A program made the position numbers and the translations under genes. Below, one piece after another: positions 34,080-42,291 of a stretch of 64,000 nt of DNA. This DNA comes from Sediminicola luteus (GTDB lineage: Bacteria > Bacteroidota > Bacteroidia > Flavobacteriales > Flavobacteriaceae): NCBI RefSeq assembly GCF_002514735.1, contig NZ_NBWU01000005.1, forward strand, positions 186,001-250,000, read 5' to 3'. A model generated the notes under the pieces. That model was not told where the DNA came from. It saw only the letters and a program-made list of their open reading frames with translations, and did no database searches. Each line of letters starts with the position of its first letter. Positions within the stretch are counted from its first letter, which is position 1.

Positions 34080-34694
34080 TTAAAACAACCCGTGTATTTG
34101 GGCGTCTATTTTATTGATTACTTCGCCCAAATGTTCAGGGTCATCTACAAAATCCAGGTCGTCTACGTCTATAACCAACAATTTACCTTTATCATAACTC
34201 TCGATCCAGGCTTCGTAACGCTCGTTTAGGCGACTGAGGTAATCTATGGAAATGGAGTTTTCGTAATCACGACCGCGTTTGTGTATCTGTTTTACCAGAT
34301 TAGGGATGCTACTTCTTAAGTAAATAAGTAAATCGGGCGCCTGAACGAACTTTTCCATTAATTGAAATAAACTGGAATAATTCTCAAAATCGCGATTGGT
34401 CATTAGCCCCATGGCGTGCAGGTTGGGGGCAAAGATGTGGGCGTCTTCGTATATGGTGCGGTCTTGAATAATGTCTTTACCACTTTCACGAAAATCGTTC
34501 ACTTGCCGAAATCGGGAGTTTAAAAAGTAGATCTGAAGGTTAAAACTCCAGCGTTCCATTTGGGTGTAAAAATCGTCCAAATAAGGGTTGTCTACAACGT
34601 CTTCAAAATGGGCCTCCCAACGGTAGTGTTTGGCCAATAGTTTGGTCAAGGTGGTCTTTCCTGCGCCAATGTTCCCTGCAACGGCAATATGCAT
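34080..34694 (-). CDS. Deoxynucleoside kinase
   Basis: A 204-residue member of the deoxyribonucleoside kinase family, phosphorylating salvaged deoxynucleosides with ATP. The P-loop GNIGAGKTT is at residues 7-15, the substrate Glu/Arg region in DIIQDRTIYEDAHIFAP, and the LID region in VKQIHKRGRDYENSISIDYLSRLNERY (shown in part). Substrate specificity (dA/dG versus dC) cannot be read from the sequence. A CNT nucleoside transporter and thyA in the same window fit a salvage theme. Secure at family level. Confidence 0.92.
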   Translation of the reverse strand: MHIAVAGNIGAGKTTLTKLLAKHYRWEAHFEDVVDNPYLDDFYTQMERWSFNLQIYFLNSRFRQVNDFRESGKDIIQDRTIYEDAHIFAPNLHAMGLMTNRDFENYSSLFQLMEKFVQAPDLLIYLRSSIPNLVKQIHKRGRDYENSISIDYLSRLNERYEAWIESYDKGKLLVIDVDDLDFVDDPEHLGEVINKIDAQIHGLF

Positions 34695-34847
34695 AACGGT
34701 TCTCTAGGTTTTTCGGTAGTCCGATTTAAATAAAAGTGCCTGCAATATACGAAGTAAATCGGCTTTGGGAAAGGTGGTACAAGGGAAGACCGTTTTCACA
34801 GGATTGGCATGTTTGTTGATACCCTATGCGACATAACGACCAAACCA

Positions 34848-35420
34848 ATGAAAACCAACGCTATGAAATTTCTTTTTATCCCCGTTTTAATTTGCCTTAC
34901 TGTGTTTACCTCTACCAATGCCCAAACCGCTTTAGATGAACAATTGAAGGTTGAAGCGAAGTTACTGGGGCTTATGGTGGGCTACGAGAAACCCCTCGGG
35001 GGCGATTTTCTGTTGAATCTTGGTGTGGGCCAATTAGGTGGGTTTGGGCCTAGTATCAACAGAAACCGCAATGCTGATTTTTATTTTACCACGGCATTTG
35101 AAGTGGAACCTAGGTATTATTACAATCGCAATCGTAGACTAAGCAAGGGTAAAAATGTGCAACAAAACGTGGGCAATTACTTGGCGCTTCAATTTATGGG
35201 AGTGCCCAATTGGGCAAGTTGGTCTACCAATGGCCGAGATGTAGTTTTTGAAAAATCAGTAACGGCCATACCCACCTGGGGTATGCGACGGAAATTGGCC
35301 AAGAATATTGTTTTTGATCTAGAACTGGGTATTGGCTACGGTTGGTGGGAAATTGACGGCAGCCAAGTTGCCTTGAATTTGGGCATTGGATTTGCTTATG
35401 TTTTTGGTGTTTCCAACTAA
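34848..35420 (+). CDS. Small secreted outer-membrane-like protein, unknown function
   Basis: A 190-residue protein with signal peptide (MKTNAMKFLFIPVLICLTVFTSTNAQ) and a strand-rich mature part with repeated glycine/aromatic patterns (FLLNLGVGQLGGFGP, YFTTAFEVEPRYYYNRNRR, FDLELGIGYGWWEIDG, LNLGIGFAYVFG), typical of a small eight-stranded outer-membrane barrel. I recognise no family. Two start codons five codons apart (34848 and 34863) both give acceptable signal peptides. It converges with the response-regulator gene 21 nt away, with no obvious terminator between them. Confidence 0.65.
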   Translation: MKTNAMKFLFIPVLICLTVFTSTNAQTALDEQLKVEAKLLGLMVGYEKPLGGDFLLNLGVGQLGGFGPSINRNRNADFYFTTAFEVEPRYYYNRNRRLSKGKNVQQNVGNYLALQFMGVPNWASWSTNGRDVVFEKSVTAIPTWGMRRKLAKNIVFDLELGIGYGWWEIDGSQVALNLGIGFAYVFGVSN

Positions 35421-35441
35421 GCCGAATCCGAAAAAGGGAAA

Positions 35442-36125
35442 TCAGCAAACCAATTTATAACCAACGCCCCGTATATTGATGATTTTCAATGCGGGGTCTT
35501 TTTTGAGCTTTTTCCTCAATTTGGTAATAAACACATCCATACTGCGGGCATTAAAAAAATCGGACTCCCCCCAAAGGGTGTTCAGAATAACATCGCGATC
35601 TAACACCTGATTCCGTTTTTCGTTCAAATGATAGAGTAGTTCAGACTCGCGATGGGTAAGGTGAACGACCGTTTTTCCATGCCATAGTTCTTGTTGTGCC
35701 CTGTGGAACACATAATCGCCAATCGTTATATGGGCTTTTTGTTGCTGCCTTGATTTACGGTCTGCTAAAGACTTGATGCGTACGATTAACTCTTCCATGC
35801 TAAACGGTTTTTTCAGGTAATCGTTACCGCCTTGGCCAAAACCTGCTACCACATCGGTGGTCTGCGATTTGGCCGTTAAAAAAATAATGGGGGTCGTTTG
35901 GTCTATATCTCGAATACGTTGGGCCAGGGTAAATCCATCCAATTTGGGCATCATCACATCTAAAACCAAGACGTCGGGCTTGGTTTTTTGGTATTGCTCC
36001 CAAGCTTCTTCCCCATTTTGGGCCAAGCTTACCTGAAACCCCCGACTTTCCAGACTTTCTTGAACGATCATGGCCAAGGCGGGTTCGTCTTCCGCTAAAA
36101 TGATATGTAATGGCTGGTCTTTCAT
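35442..36125 (-). CDS. OmpR/PhoB-family response regulator
   Basis: A 227-residue two-domain regulator. The receiver domain has the acidic pocket (Glu12-Asp13 in AEDEP), phospho-acceptor Asp56 in VLVLDVMMPKLDG, Thr in IIFLTAKS and the conserved Lys in DYLKKPF. The C-terminal winged helix (about 130-227) ends with VFITKLRKKLKKDPALKIINIRGVGYKL. Its ATG overlaps the histidine-kinase TGA (ATGA), so the pair is coupled. Likely binding site: three 10-bp-spaced repeats in the divergent intergenic region at 37632-37660. Confidence 0.95.
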   Translation of the reverse strand: MKDQPLHIILAEDEPALAMIVQESLESRGFQVSLAQNGEEAWEQYQKTKPDVLVLDVMMPKLDGFTLAQRIRDIDQTTPIIFLTAKSQTTDVVAGFGQGGNDYLKKPFSMEELIVRIKSLADRKSRQQQKAHITIGDYVFHRAQQELWHGKTVVHLTHRESELLYHLNEKRNQVLDRDVILNTLWGESDFFNARSMDVFITKLRKKLKKDPALKIINIRGVGYKLVC

Positions 36126-37594
36126 AGGGTAATTAGAAATCGGGTCATTCCCTTACGCGATTCCAGCGTGATTTGGCCACCGTGCTTTTCAATAATACTT
36201 TTGGTATAGTACAGCCCAATACCGAATCCTTTTACATCATGTCGGTTTCCGGTCGGAATGCGGTAAAATTTATCAAAAATCTTACTTCGTTGTTCCTTGT
36301 CGATTCCTGCCCCATTGTCCGAAACTTCTAGGGTTACCTTTCCTTGGTCTTTTTTTAGACGGATTTGTATGTTGTATCCACCATATTTCAAGGCATTATC
36401 GATGAGGTTGCCGAGTGCGTTTTCGAAATGGAAAGGGTCTATTTCTGCCATTATTGGGGATTCGGGAAGGGTGTATTCTATCGTTTTTTGGGAAGCCAAA
36501 CTTCGAAATCGCTGAGCTGATTTTTCGACCAAAACATTCAGGTCGGAAGGCTCTTTTTGTAGCAGTAGTTTGTCGCTGTCCAAGGTGGCGGTTTCCAATA
36601 GTTTTTCTACCATTTGGTGAAGCTTGCTCAATTGTTCTTCGGAAATACCGAGGTACTTATCGGTAGACTTGGGGTCAGCTTTAAAATGTCGAATGGCTTC
36701 GATGGCAGCGGCCGTGGTGGTAATCGGAGTTTTGAATTCGTGGGTAATATTGCTTATCAGGTCGTTTTTAATCTCGGCCAATTGCTTCTGTTTGTTTATG
36801 GTGCGATGCAGATAGATCAAGGAAGCGATAACACAAATGCTTAGTATCAGGGAAAGTAAAATACCACTAAGGCTTCGTTTTAAGATTTCTAGGGTAGGGT
36901 TACTGAAGCGTAGTTCCAAATCATGGTGGGGTGGTAAAAAGGTGCTTTTTGAAAAGGTGCTCAAGGCCAGGGTTTTGGTAGAATCACTACGCCAACTCTG
37001 AAGCAGACTGTCGTTATCGTATTCCACGGCCATAAATTGGATTTCTAAATCCTTTCTCCGGAATTCGCACTGTAACAGGCTATCGAGGTTTTTTAAATCA
37101 ATGCTGTCGCGCTGAAGCGAGACTATGATTTGATTGGCAAAACCTTGTAATTTACTGACACTGTCCGCCGCTCTGCCCCTAAAAACCCTTACGGAATTGA
37201 TGCGGTCGGGCTGCATCCAGGTTACGCCATGGTCCGTACTGTCCAAAATCTTGGTAAACCCTTTTATTTGAATGCCCATGGAATCGTATTCTTGTTCAAT
37301 GTTCAAAAAAATAGAGTCCATATTCATTTTTTTAAGCCTTTTGATATGGACATCATGGTTGGCAATGTCCGGCAATTCTATGGCATCGTCGCCGATAAAG
37401 GCCATAAGATCGGTTTTGGCAATTTCGGCCGAATAGGCCTCAAGGGCATTGTCTAGCCCTTCTTGCACTTCAAGTACCAGTTGCTGTTTTTGTTGCTTGT
37501 ATTGCTGGTAGTTCCAAAACAATTGAATACCCAAGGTCAACACTATGGTCAGGCCGATCAAGAGGGTTCGTAAATGGTTTTGTTTAAGTCCCAT
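36122..37594 (-). CDS. Sensor histidine kinase
   Basis: A 490-residue membrane kinase: transmembrane helix 1 near residues 7-25, a ~225-residue periplasmic sensor domain of no recognised family, transmembrane helix 2 (SLILSICVIASLIYLH), then HisKA with ISNITHEFKTP (phospho-His) and HATPase with LIDNALKYGG (N box), VSDNGAGIDKEQRSKIFDKF and VKGFGIGLYYTKSII (G boxes). The start at MGLKQNHLRT is preferred; a start at 37651 would lie within the putative operator. It is upstream of and coupled to the response regulator, and divergent from the GLPGLI genes it probably controls. Confidence 0.93.
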   Translation of the reverse strand: MGLKQNHLRTLLIGLTIVLTLGIQLFWNYQQYKQQKQQLVLEVQEGLDNALEAYSAEIAKTDLMAFIGDDAIELPDIANHDVHIKRLKKMNMDSIFLNIEQEYDSMGIQIKGFTKILDSTDHGVTWMQPDRINSVRVFRGRAADSVSKLQGFANQIIVSLQRDSIDLKNLDSLLQCEFRRKDLEIQFMAVEYDNDSLLQSWRSDSTKTLALSTFSKSTFLPPHHDLELRFSNPTLEILKRSLSGILLSLILSICVIASLIYLHRTINKQKQLAEIKNDLISNITHEFKTPITTTAAAIEAIRHFKADPKSTDKYLGISEEQLSKLHQMVEKLLETATLDSDKLLLQKEPSDLNVLVEKSAQRFRSLASQKTIEYTLPESPIMAEIDPFHFENALGNLIDNALKYGGYNIQIRLKKDQGKVTLEVSDNGAGIDKEQRSKIFDKFYRIPTGNRHDVKGFGIGLYYTKSIIEKHGGQITLESRKGMTRFLITL

Positions 37595-37631
37595 AGGCCA
37601 AAAATAAGCAGATTGCCGCCTGGGTGACCAT

Positions 37632-37660
37632 CGCTTAACACTCGTTAACACTGCTTAACC
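37632..37660 (+). promoter_or_regulatory. Three direct repeats on a 10-bp period: candidate response-regulator operator
   Basis: Three consecutive decamers end in TTAACA (37635-37640), TTAACA (37645-37650) and TTAACC (37655-37660), each preceded by a C or G. OmpR-family regulators bind such head-to-tail half-sites one helical turn apart. The array lies between the two-component genes and the first GLPGLI gene, about 24 bp upstream of a weak -7-like CAAATTTG (37682-37689). That fits an activator-dependent promoter. Confidence 0.6.
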
Positions 37661-37713
37661 ATTTTTGAGTACAGGCTGTGCCAAATTTGTGGTCGAATCA
37701 AAAACTGAAAGAC

Positions 37714-38553
37714 ATGACACTGATACGTATCGTACTTACTTTGGTAATGACACTAATGATTGGGTTTTTAAATGCCCAACAAATGACCGGCCGGGCTGTT
37801 TATAAATCCATGAGTAAAATGGAAATCCGCTTAGATAGTACCGAGGCCAGTGCCGCCATGCAGGCCGATTTGCAAGAACAACTCATGGAGGCCATGAAAA
37901 AGGATTATGAACTCAACTTTAACAGTACGGAGAGTAACTGGAAAGAACTGCCCAAATTGGATAAAAGTATGGGTGGTGGGGGCATCCAAGTCATCGGAAT
38001 TGCCTCCGGTGGTGGGGCCGATGGTCTTTTGTATAAGAATACCAAGACCAAAGGTTTCTCGGAGACCCAGGGTATGTTCGGTAAATTGTTTTTGATCGAG
38101 GGCGATTTAGAGGAATATGAATGGGAGCTAGGGTCGGAGACCAAACAGATCGGTCAATATACCTGTTATAAGGCCACGGCGGTTCGAAAGTTTATGGCCA
38201 GTAGTTTTAGCAGTTCGGACGATGGGGTAGATTCCAGTGAACAAGAGCGCGAACAGACCCTAACGGCATGGTATAGCCCAGAAATTGCGGTTAACCATGG
38301 GCCGGATGTGTTTTGGGGCTTGCCCGGACTTATTCTGGAGATAAGTAATGGGGAACGCACTTTGATCTGTAGTCAGGTTATCTTGAACCCTTCAGATGCC
38401 AAGGCAGTAGTACCGGCCACCAAAGGTAAAAAGGTTACCGAAGCCGAATATGAAGACATCATGGAAAAGCAAATGCAGAAAATGCATCGTATGCACGGTG
38501 GTCGTAAAAAAGGAGACGGACGTGGCAATATTGAAATCCGTATCGGCGGATAA
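37714..38553 (+). CDS. GLPGLI family protein (copy 1)
   Basis: A 279-residue exported protein (signal MTLIRIVLTLVMTLMIGFLNAQ). It carries the family hallmark in VFWGLPGLILEISNGERTL near residue 205, preceded by the conserved TAWYSPEIAVNHGP. GLPGLI proteins (TIGR01200) are Bacteroidota-specific, periplasmic and of unknown function. The sequence is rich in Met and Gly, with an N-terminal Met-rich helix (MQADLQEQLMEAMKK) and a C-terminal MEKQMQKMHRMHGG segment that could bind a soft metal. About 105 nt separate it from the receptor-like gene; a second pair follows. Probably controlled by the divergent two-component system. Confidence 0.88.
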   Translation: MTLIRIVLTLVMTLMIGFLNAQQMTGRAVYKSMSKMEIRLDSTEASAAMQADLQEQLMEAMKKDYELNFNSTESNWKELPKLDKSMGGGGIQVIGIASGGGADGLLYKNTKTKGFSETQGMFGKLFLIEGDLEEYEWELGSETKQIGQYTCYKATAVRKFMASSFSSSDDGVDSSEQEREQTLTAWYSPEIAVNHGPDVFWGLPGLILEISNGERTLICSQVILNPSDAKAVVPATKGKKVTEAEYEDIMEKQMQKMHRMHGGRKKGDGRGNIEIRIGG

Positions 38554-38657
38554 AAATCAATTTTTGTTTCCCTTTTTTTAGTGCCCGTTTAGTTGGCCTT
38601 TTTCGTCAAGGCATGACCCCATGTTGACTTTTTTTAATCATCAATCAAAAAACGAAT

Positions 38658-41315
38658 ATGTCCAGACAATATAGCTGTGGTCTTTTACTGACCTTTTTTT
38701 GCCTATTTCTAAATGCCCAAGAGGTTGTATTAAGCGGAAAGGTGGTCGATAGTACCGGTCAGGGACTCGAATTGGCCAATCTAATGGTATTTGAAATGCC
38801 CGATAAAAAAATAGCGGCCTATGGGGTAACCGATACCGAAGGGCGTTTTCGATTTCCGTTAAAAAATAAGGGCAGCTATATGTTAAAAGCCAGTTTTTTA
38901 GGATTCGAAACCTATGAGGAATCCTTGAGCGTCGAAGAAGAACGACATTTGGAGATTACCCTAAGCGCGGTACCCAATCAGCTCGAGGGGGTAGAGGTGG
39001 TACATGAATTGCCAATTTCGGTTTCCGGGGATACGATAGTGTATAAGGCCGATGCCTTTACAACGGGGAAAGAACGAAAATTGGCCCAGGTTTTAGAGCA
39101 GTTGCCCGGTTTTGAGGTAGACGATGAAGGCCAGGTAAAGGTACAGGGTAAAGAGGTGAGTTCGGTTTTGGTAGAGGGAAAAGAGTTCTTTGATGGCGAC
39201 ACCAAAATGGCCACCCAGAACATTCCGGCCGATGCCGTCGATAAAGTACAACTACTTCAAAACTTTAACGACGTAGGCCCATTGGGGGGTGTGAATTCTA
39301 GCGAGGCCTTGGCATTGAACATTAAGCTGAAAGAGGGGATGAAAAATATTTGGTTCGGCGATCTTATGGCCGGGGCAGGTGATGAAGAGCGTTATACTTC
39401 GCATGCCAATTTGTTTTACAACAGCCCAAAACTGAGTCTCAATTTTATCGGTGATGCGAATAACTTGGGAAAACAGGCCTTTACCCTAAACGATTATTTT
39501 AGGTTTAATGGTGGGTTCTCGAGCTTATCGGGTAGCTCGGGTGGCGGTCTACGCCTGTCGCAAGACGATATCGGACTTTCCTTTATGCAAAACAACCGGG
39601 CACGATCTATCGATTCGAAATTGGGTGCCTTGAACCTGAATTATAATCCGAATAAAAAATGGACCCTGTCGGGCTTTGGTATTGTTTCCGATACCAAAAC
39701 CGATATGTTGAGCAGTAGTAAACGTACCTATATTGGTCAAGAAGGGCAGACCGAGAACTTAAACCGTGTGGGTACCTTAAGCAACCGGGCGGTATTGGGA
39801 AAATTCAGTACGGTGTACAAACCATCGGGGCGTTGGCATTGGGAATACAATGGCTTTTTAAAGGGAAGTGCCATTACCGATGAGATTGGGCAGGACTCTA
39901 AAATCGGGGAACAAAGCAATCGCCTTGAATCTTCAGATGCCCGTGACCCTTTTTCGTTCGAACAGCGGTTATCGGCTTTTTTCGCGAAGAATGAGTCGCA
40001 TATCTTTTCTTTGGAAATGAACCATAACTATAGGGAAGGTCTTACCCGATTGGATTTGGATTCCGATGAACCTTTGTTTGCTGAACTAATTACATGGCCA
40101 GATGATGAAGCCTACCGATTGGGGCAACAAAACCGAGCTTTTACCCAAAGCTTCGATTTGCTATTGAACCACTATTGGGTGCTGGATCGTACGACACATC
40201 TCAATTTTAAATTTGGTCACAATAAGCTTTGGCAAGATTATCGAACGGAAACTTGGGCTGCTGATGATAACCCTCCAGGGTTTGGAAATGCCTTGCGCTA
40301 TGAATATTCAGATAGCTATTTGGGTCTGGGATTTAGGAAAAAGTGGGGTAAACTTACCATCCATCCTGCTCTGAACCTACATCGGTTTAGGGCCCTAAAC
40401 GAACAAGTGCAACAAAAACAGGAACAAAGCCCTACCCTTTTATTGCCACAATTACAGGCTAAATTCGATTTCGCGGCCAGTAGGTCCTTATCATTAACCT
40501 ATAGGGCCGGCACCCAGTTCGAAGATGCCCAACAATGGGCCCAAGGGCTTGTGGTATCTAATTACAACACCTTGTTTCAAGGTAATCCGGGCTTGCGCGA
40601 TTCGCCTTACCACGATTTGGAGTTGCACTATTTTGATTTCAATATGTTCAATTTTACTAATACGACGCTAATGCTGAACTATAGAAAGAATAGGCATGCG
40701 CTGGGTAATGAGCTCCAGTTTTTAGGGTTAAATCGAATAAACCGGGTGTTCAATCTTACACAGGCAAATGAAAGCCTGCGCTTCAATGGGGCTTTTGAAA
40801 AACGTTTCGAATGGTTAAAAACCGAGCTTTCGGCAGAACTCGGGTATTCCAAACTACATAACCAGGTGAATGGGCAGCCAGATTATAACCGAAGCTTCAA
40901 CCAAACCTATGAACTTTCGGTAGAAACCTTGTTCAAAGAAGCTCCCAATGTTGAAATCGGGTACCGGCAATTGTTCAATGATTATTCCAGTGCTAATACC
41001 TCTGATAGGTTTACCACCCGCGTTCCATTTGCCAATGCCGAGCTGTATTTCCTGAAATCGTTTACCCTTACGGCCGATTATTCGCATTACAATTATAAAA
41101 ACCGTTCGGGCACTACCCGTACCGATTACGGGTTTTTGAATGCATCACTTTATTTTAGGGCCGATGAGAGTCCTTGGGAGTTTAAATTGGAAGGTCTGAA
41201 CCTCACCGATAACCGTGAGATACGTACCGATGCCTTTTCACAGAGTATCATTGGAACTACGGCCTATTTAGTGCAACCTAGATATTGGGCATTGAGTATT
41301 ACCTACGAGTTGTAG
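38658..41315 (+). CDS. TonB-dependent-receptor-like outer-membrane protein (copy 1)
   Basis: An 885-residue outer-membrane protein: signal peptide (MSRQYSCGLLLTFFCLFLNAQ), a carboxypeptidase-regulatory-like domain at about 22-105 (VVLSGKVVDSTGQGLELANL), a plug-like domain near 115-230 (LAQVLEQLPGFEVDDEGQVKV, VLVEGKEFFDGD, IPADAVDKVQLL) and a barrel of the OMP_b-brl_3 type to the end (RYWALSITYEL). It lacks a recognisable TonB box. The plug-like region with VQGKEV...VEGKEFF matches receptors that pair with GLPGLI proteins. Substrate unknown. Paralogue of the 42292-44970 gene. Confidence 0.85.
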   Translation: MSRQYSCGLLLTFFCLFLNAQEVVLSGKVVDSTGQGLELANLMVFEMPDKKIAAYGVTDTEGRFRFPLKNKGSYMLKASFLGFETYEESLSVEEERHLEITLSAVPNQLEGVEVVHELPISVSGDTIVYKADAFTTGKERKLAQVLEQLPGFEVDDEGQVKVQGKEVSSVLVEGKEFFDGDTKMATQNIPADAVDKVQLLQNFNDVGPLGGVNSSEALALNIKLKEGMKNIWFGDLMAGAGDEERYTSHANLFYNSPKLSLNFIGDANNLGKQAFTLNDYFRFNGGFSSLSGSSGGGLRLSQDDIGLSFMQNNRARSIDSKLGALNLNYNPNKKWTLSGFGIVSDTKTDMLSSSKRTYIGQEGQTENLNRVGTLSNRAVLGKFSTVYKPSGRWHWEYNGFLKGSAITDEIGQDSKIGEQSNRLESSDARDPFSFEQRLSAFFAKNESHIFSLEMNHNYREGLTRLDLDSDEPLFAELITWPDDEAYRLGQQNRAFTQSFDLLLNHYWVLDRTTHLNFKFGHNKLWQDYRTETWAADDNPPGFGNALRYEYSDSYLGLGFRKKWGKLTIHPALNLHRFRALNEQVQQKQEQSPTLLLPQLQAKFDFAASRSLSLTYRAGTQFEDAQQWAQGLVVSNYNTLFQGNPGLRDSPYHDLELHYFDFNMFNFTNTTLMLNYRKNRHALGNELQFLGLNRINRVFNLTQANESLRFNGAFEKRFEWLKTELSAELGYSKLHNQVNGQPDYNRSFNQTYELSVETLFKEAPNVEIGYRQLFNDYSSANTSDRFTTRVPFANAELYFLKSFTLTADYSHYNYKNRSGTTRTDYGFLNASLYFRADESPWEFKLEGLNLTDNREIRTDAFSQSIIGTTAYLVQPRYWALSITYEL

Positions 41316-41412
41316 ATTTTTTTAAAATGGATTAATCCTTTTTGATTTCACTTAGTCTTACTGGAAATACTTCGAGCTTTCTTCAGCTATGGTATCCAAA
41401 ACTTGACTAAGT

Positions 41413-42243
41413 ATGACACGTTCGCTTTTAATCTTCAGTATCCTTTTTGTAATGGCCCAGGGCAAGGCCCAAGATTTTCAGGGTCAGGCTGTTTATGAAT
41501 CCAAGACCCAAATCAATATTGATTTAAGTGGTCGTAATATTCCAGAGGATCGTAAAAAACGCATTCAAGAACGAATGAAGCAAATGGGCGAACGTTCGTA
41601 TGTTCTCGATTTTAACCGTACCGAATCTATCTTTAAGGAAGAAGAAAAGCTCGATAGTCCCCAGGGAGGTAATGGGGGTAGGGGACGTATGTTTATGTCT
41701 ATGATGAGTGGTGGCGCTGGTGGTGATTACTATAAAAATGTGACCGATGCCCAGTATAAAAATAAAGTAGAGCTCTTCGGAAAAATCTTCTTGATCAACG
41801 ATAGTTTGCCCACTTGGGAATGGAAATTGGGAAGCGAATCGAAAAAAATCGGTCAGTATACGGCTTATAAAGCTACCGCTATAAAGCAGGTAAGAAGGCC
41901 TAATACGGCAGCTATGTTCCGTAGGGGTGCTGCCAGGGACAGCGCAGCTACTATGATCGAGAAAGAGGTCACCGTAACGGCATGGTACACACCTGAAATC
42001 CCCATTAATCAGGGCCCCTCGGATTATTGGGGCCTACCCGGACTTATTTTAGAGGTGGCCGATGATGTTACTACTATGGTCTGTTCTAAAATTACTATCA
42101 ATCCGCAAGATAAAGTGGCGATAAAGGTCCCTAAGAAAGGCAAAGTGGTCAGTCAAGAAGAATTCGACGCGATTGCCCGTAAAAAGACCCAAGAGATGCG
42201 GGAGAATTTCAGGAATCGGGGTCCAAGGGGAGGCCGCCAATAA
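41413..42243 (+). CDS. GLPGLI family protein (copy 2)
   Basis: A 276-residue secreted protein (signal MTRSLLIFSILFVMAQGKAQ) paralogous to the copy at 37714: the same layout with an RKKRIQERMKQMG helix, LFGKIFLINDSLPTWEWKLGSESKKIGQYTAYKATA, VTAWYTPEIPINQGP and the hallmark DYWGLPGLILEVADDVTTM. It keeps a Met/Gly stretch (GRGRMFMSMMSGGAGGDYY). The C-terminus (RNRGPRGGRQ) is Arg/Gly-rich and lacks the MxxMH pattern of copy 1. Followed 48 nt later by its own receptor-like gene. Confidence 0.88.
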   Translation: MTRSLLIFSILFVMAQGKAQDFQGQAVYESKTQINIDLSGRNIPEDRKKRIQERMKQMGERSYVLDFNRTESIFKEEEKLDSPQGGNGGRGRMFMSMMSGGAGGDYYKNVTDAQYKNKVELFGKIFLINDSLPTWEWKLGSESKKIGQYTAYKATAIKQVRRPNTAAMFRRGAARDSAATMIEKEVTVTAWYTPEIPINQGPSDYWGLPGLILEVADDVTTMVCSKITINPQDKVAIKVPKKGKVVSQEEFDAIARKKTQEMRENFRNRGPRGGRQ

Positions 42244-42291
42244 GTTATTTACATAGAACTGTATTTCCGAACCATCAATCAGAACAAGCAG

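Noticed and set aside
37595-37651. A longer histidine-kinase start at 37651
   Set aside because: It would put coding sequence over the three-repeat operator and add a charged leader before the first transmembrane helix.
41316-41412. A second copy of the 10-bp TTAAC repeats before the second GLPGLI gene
   Set aside because: Only isolated CTTAG/CTAAG pieces are present, without the 10-bp phase.
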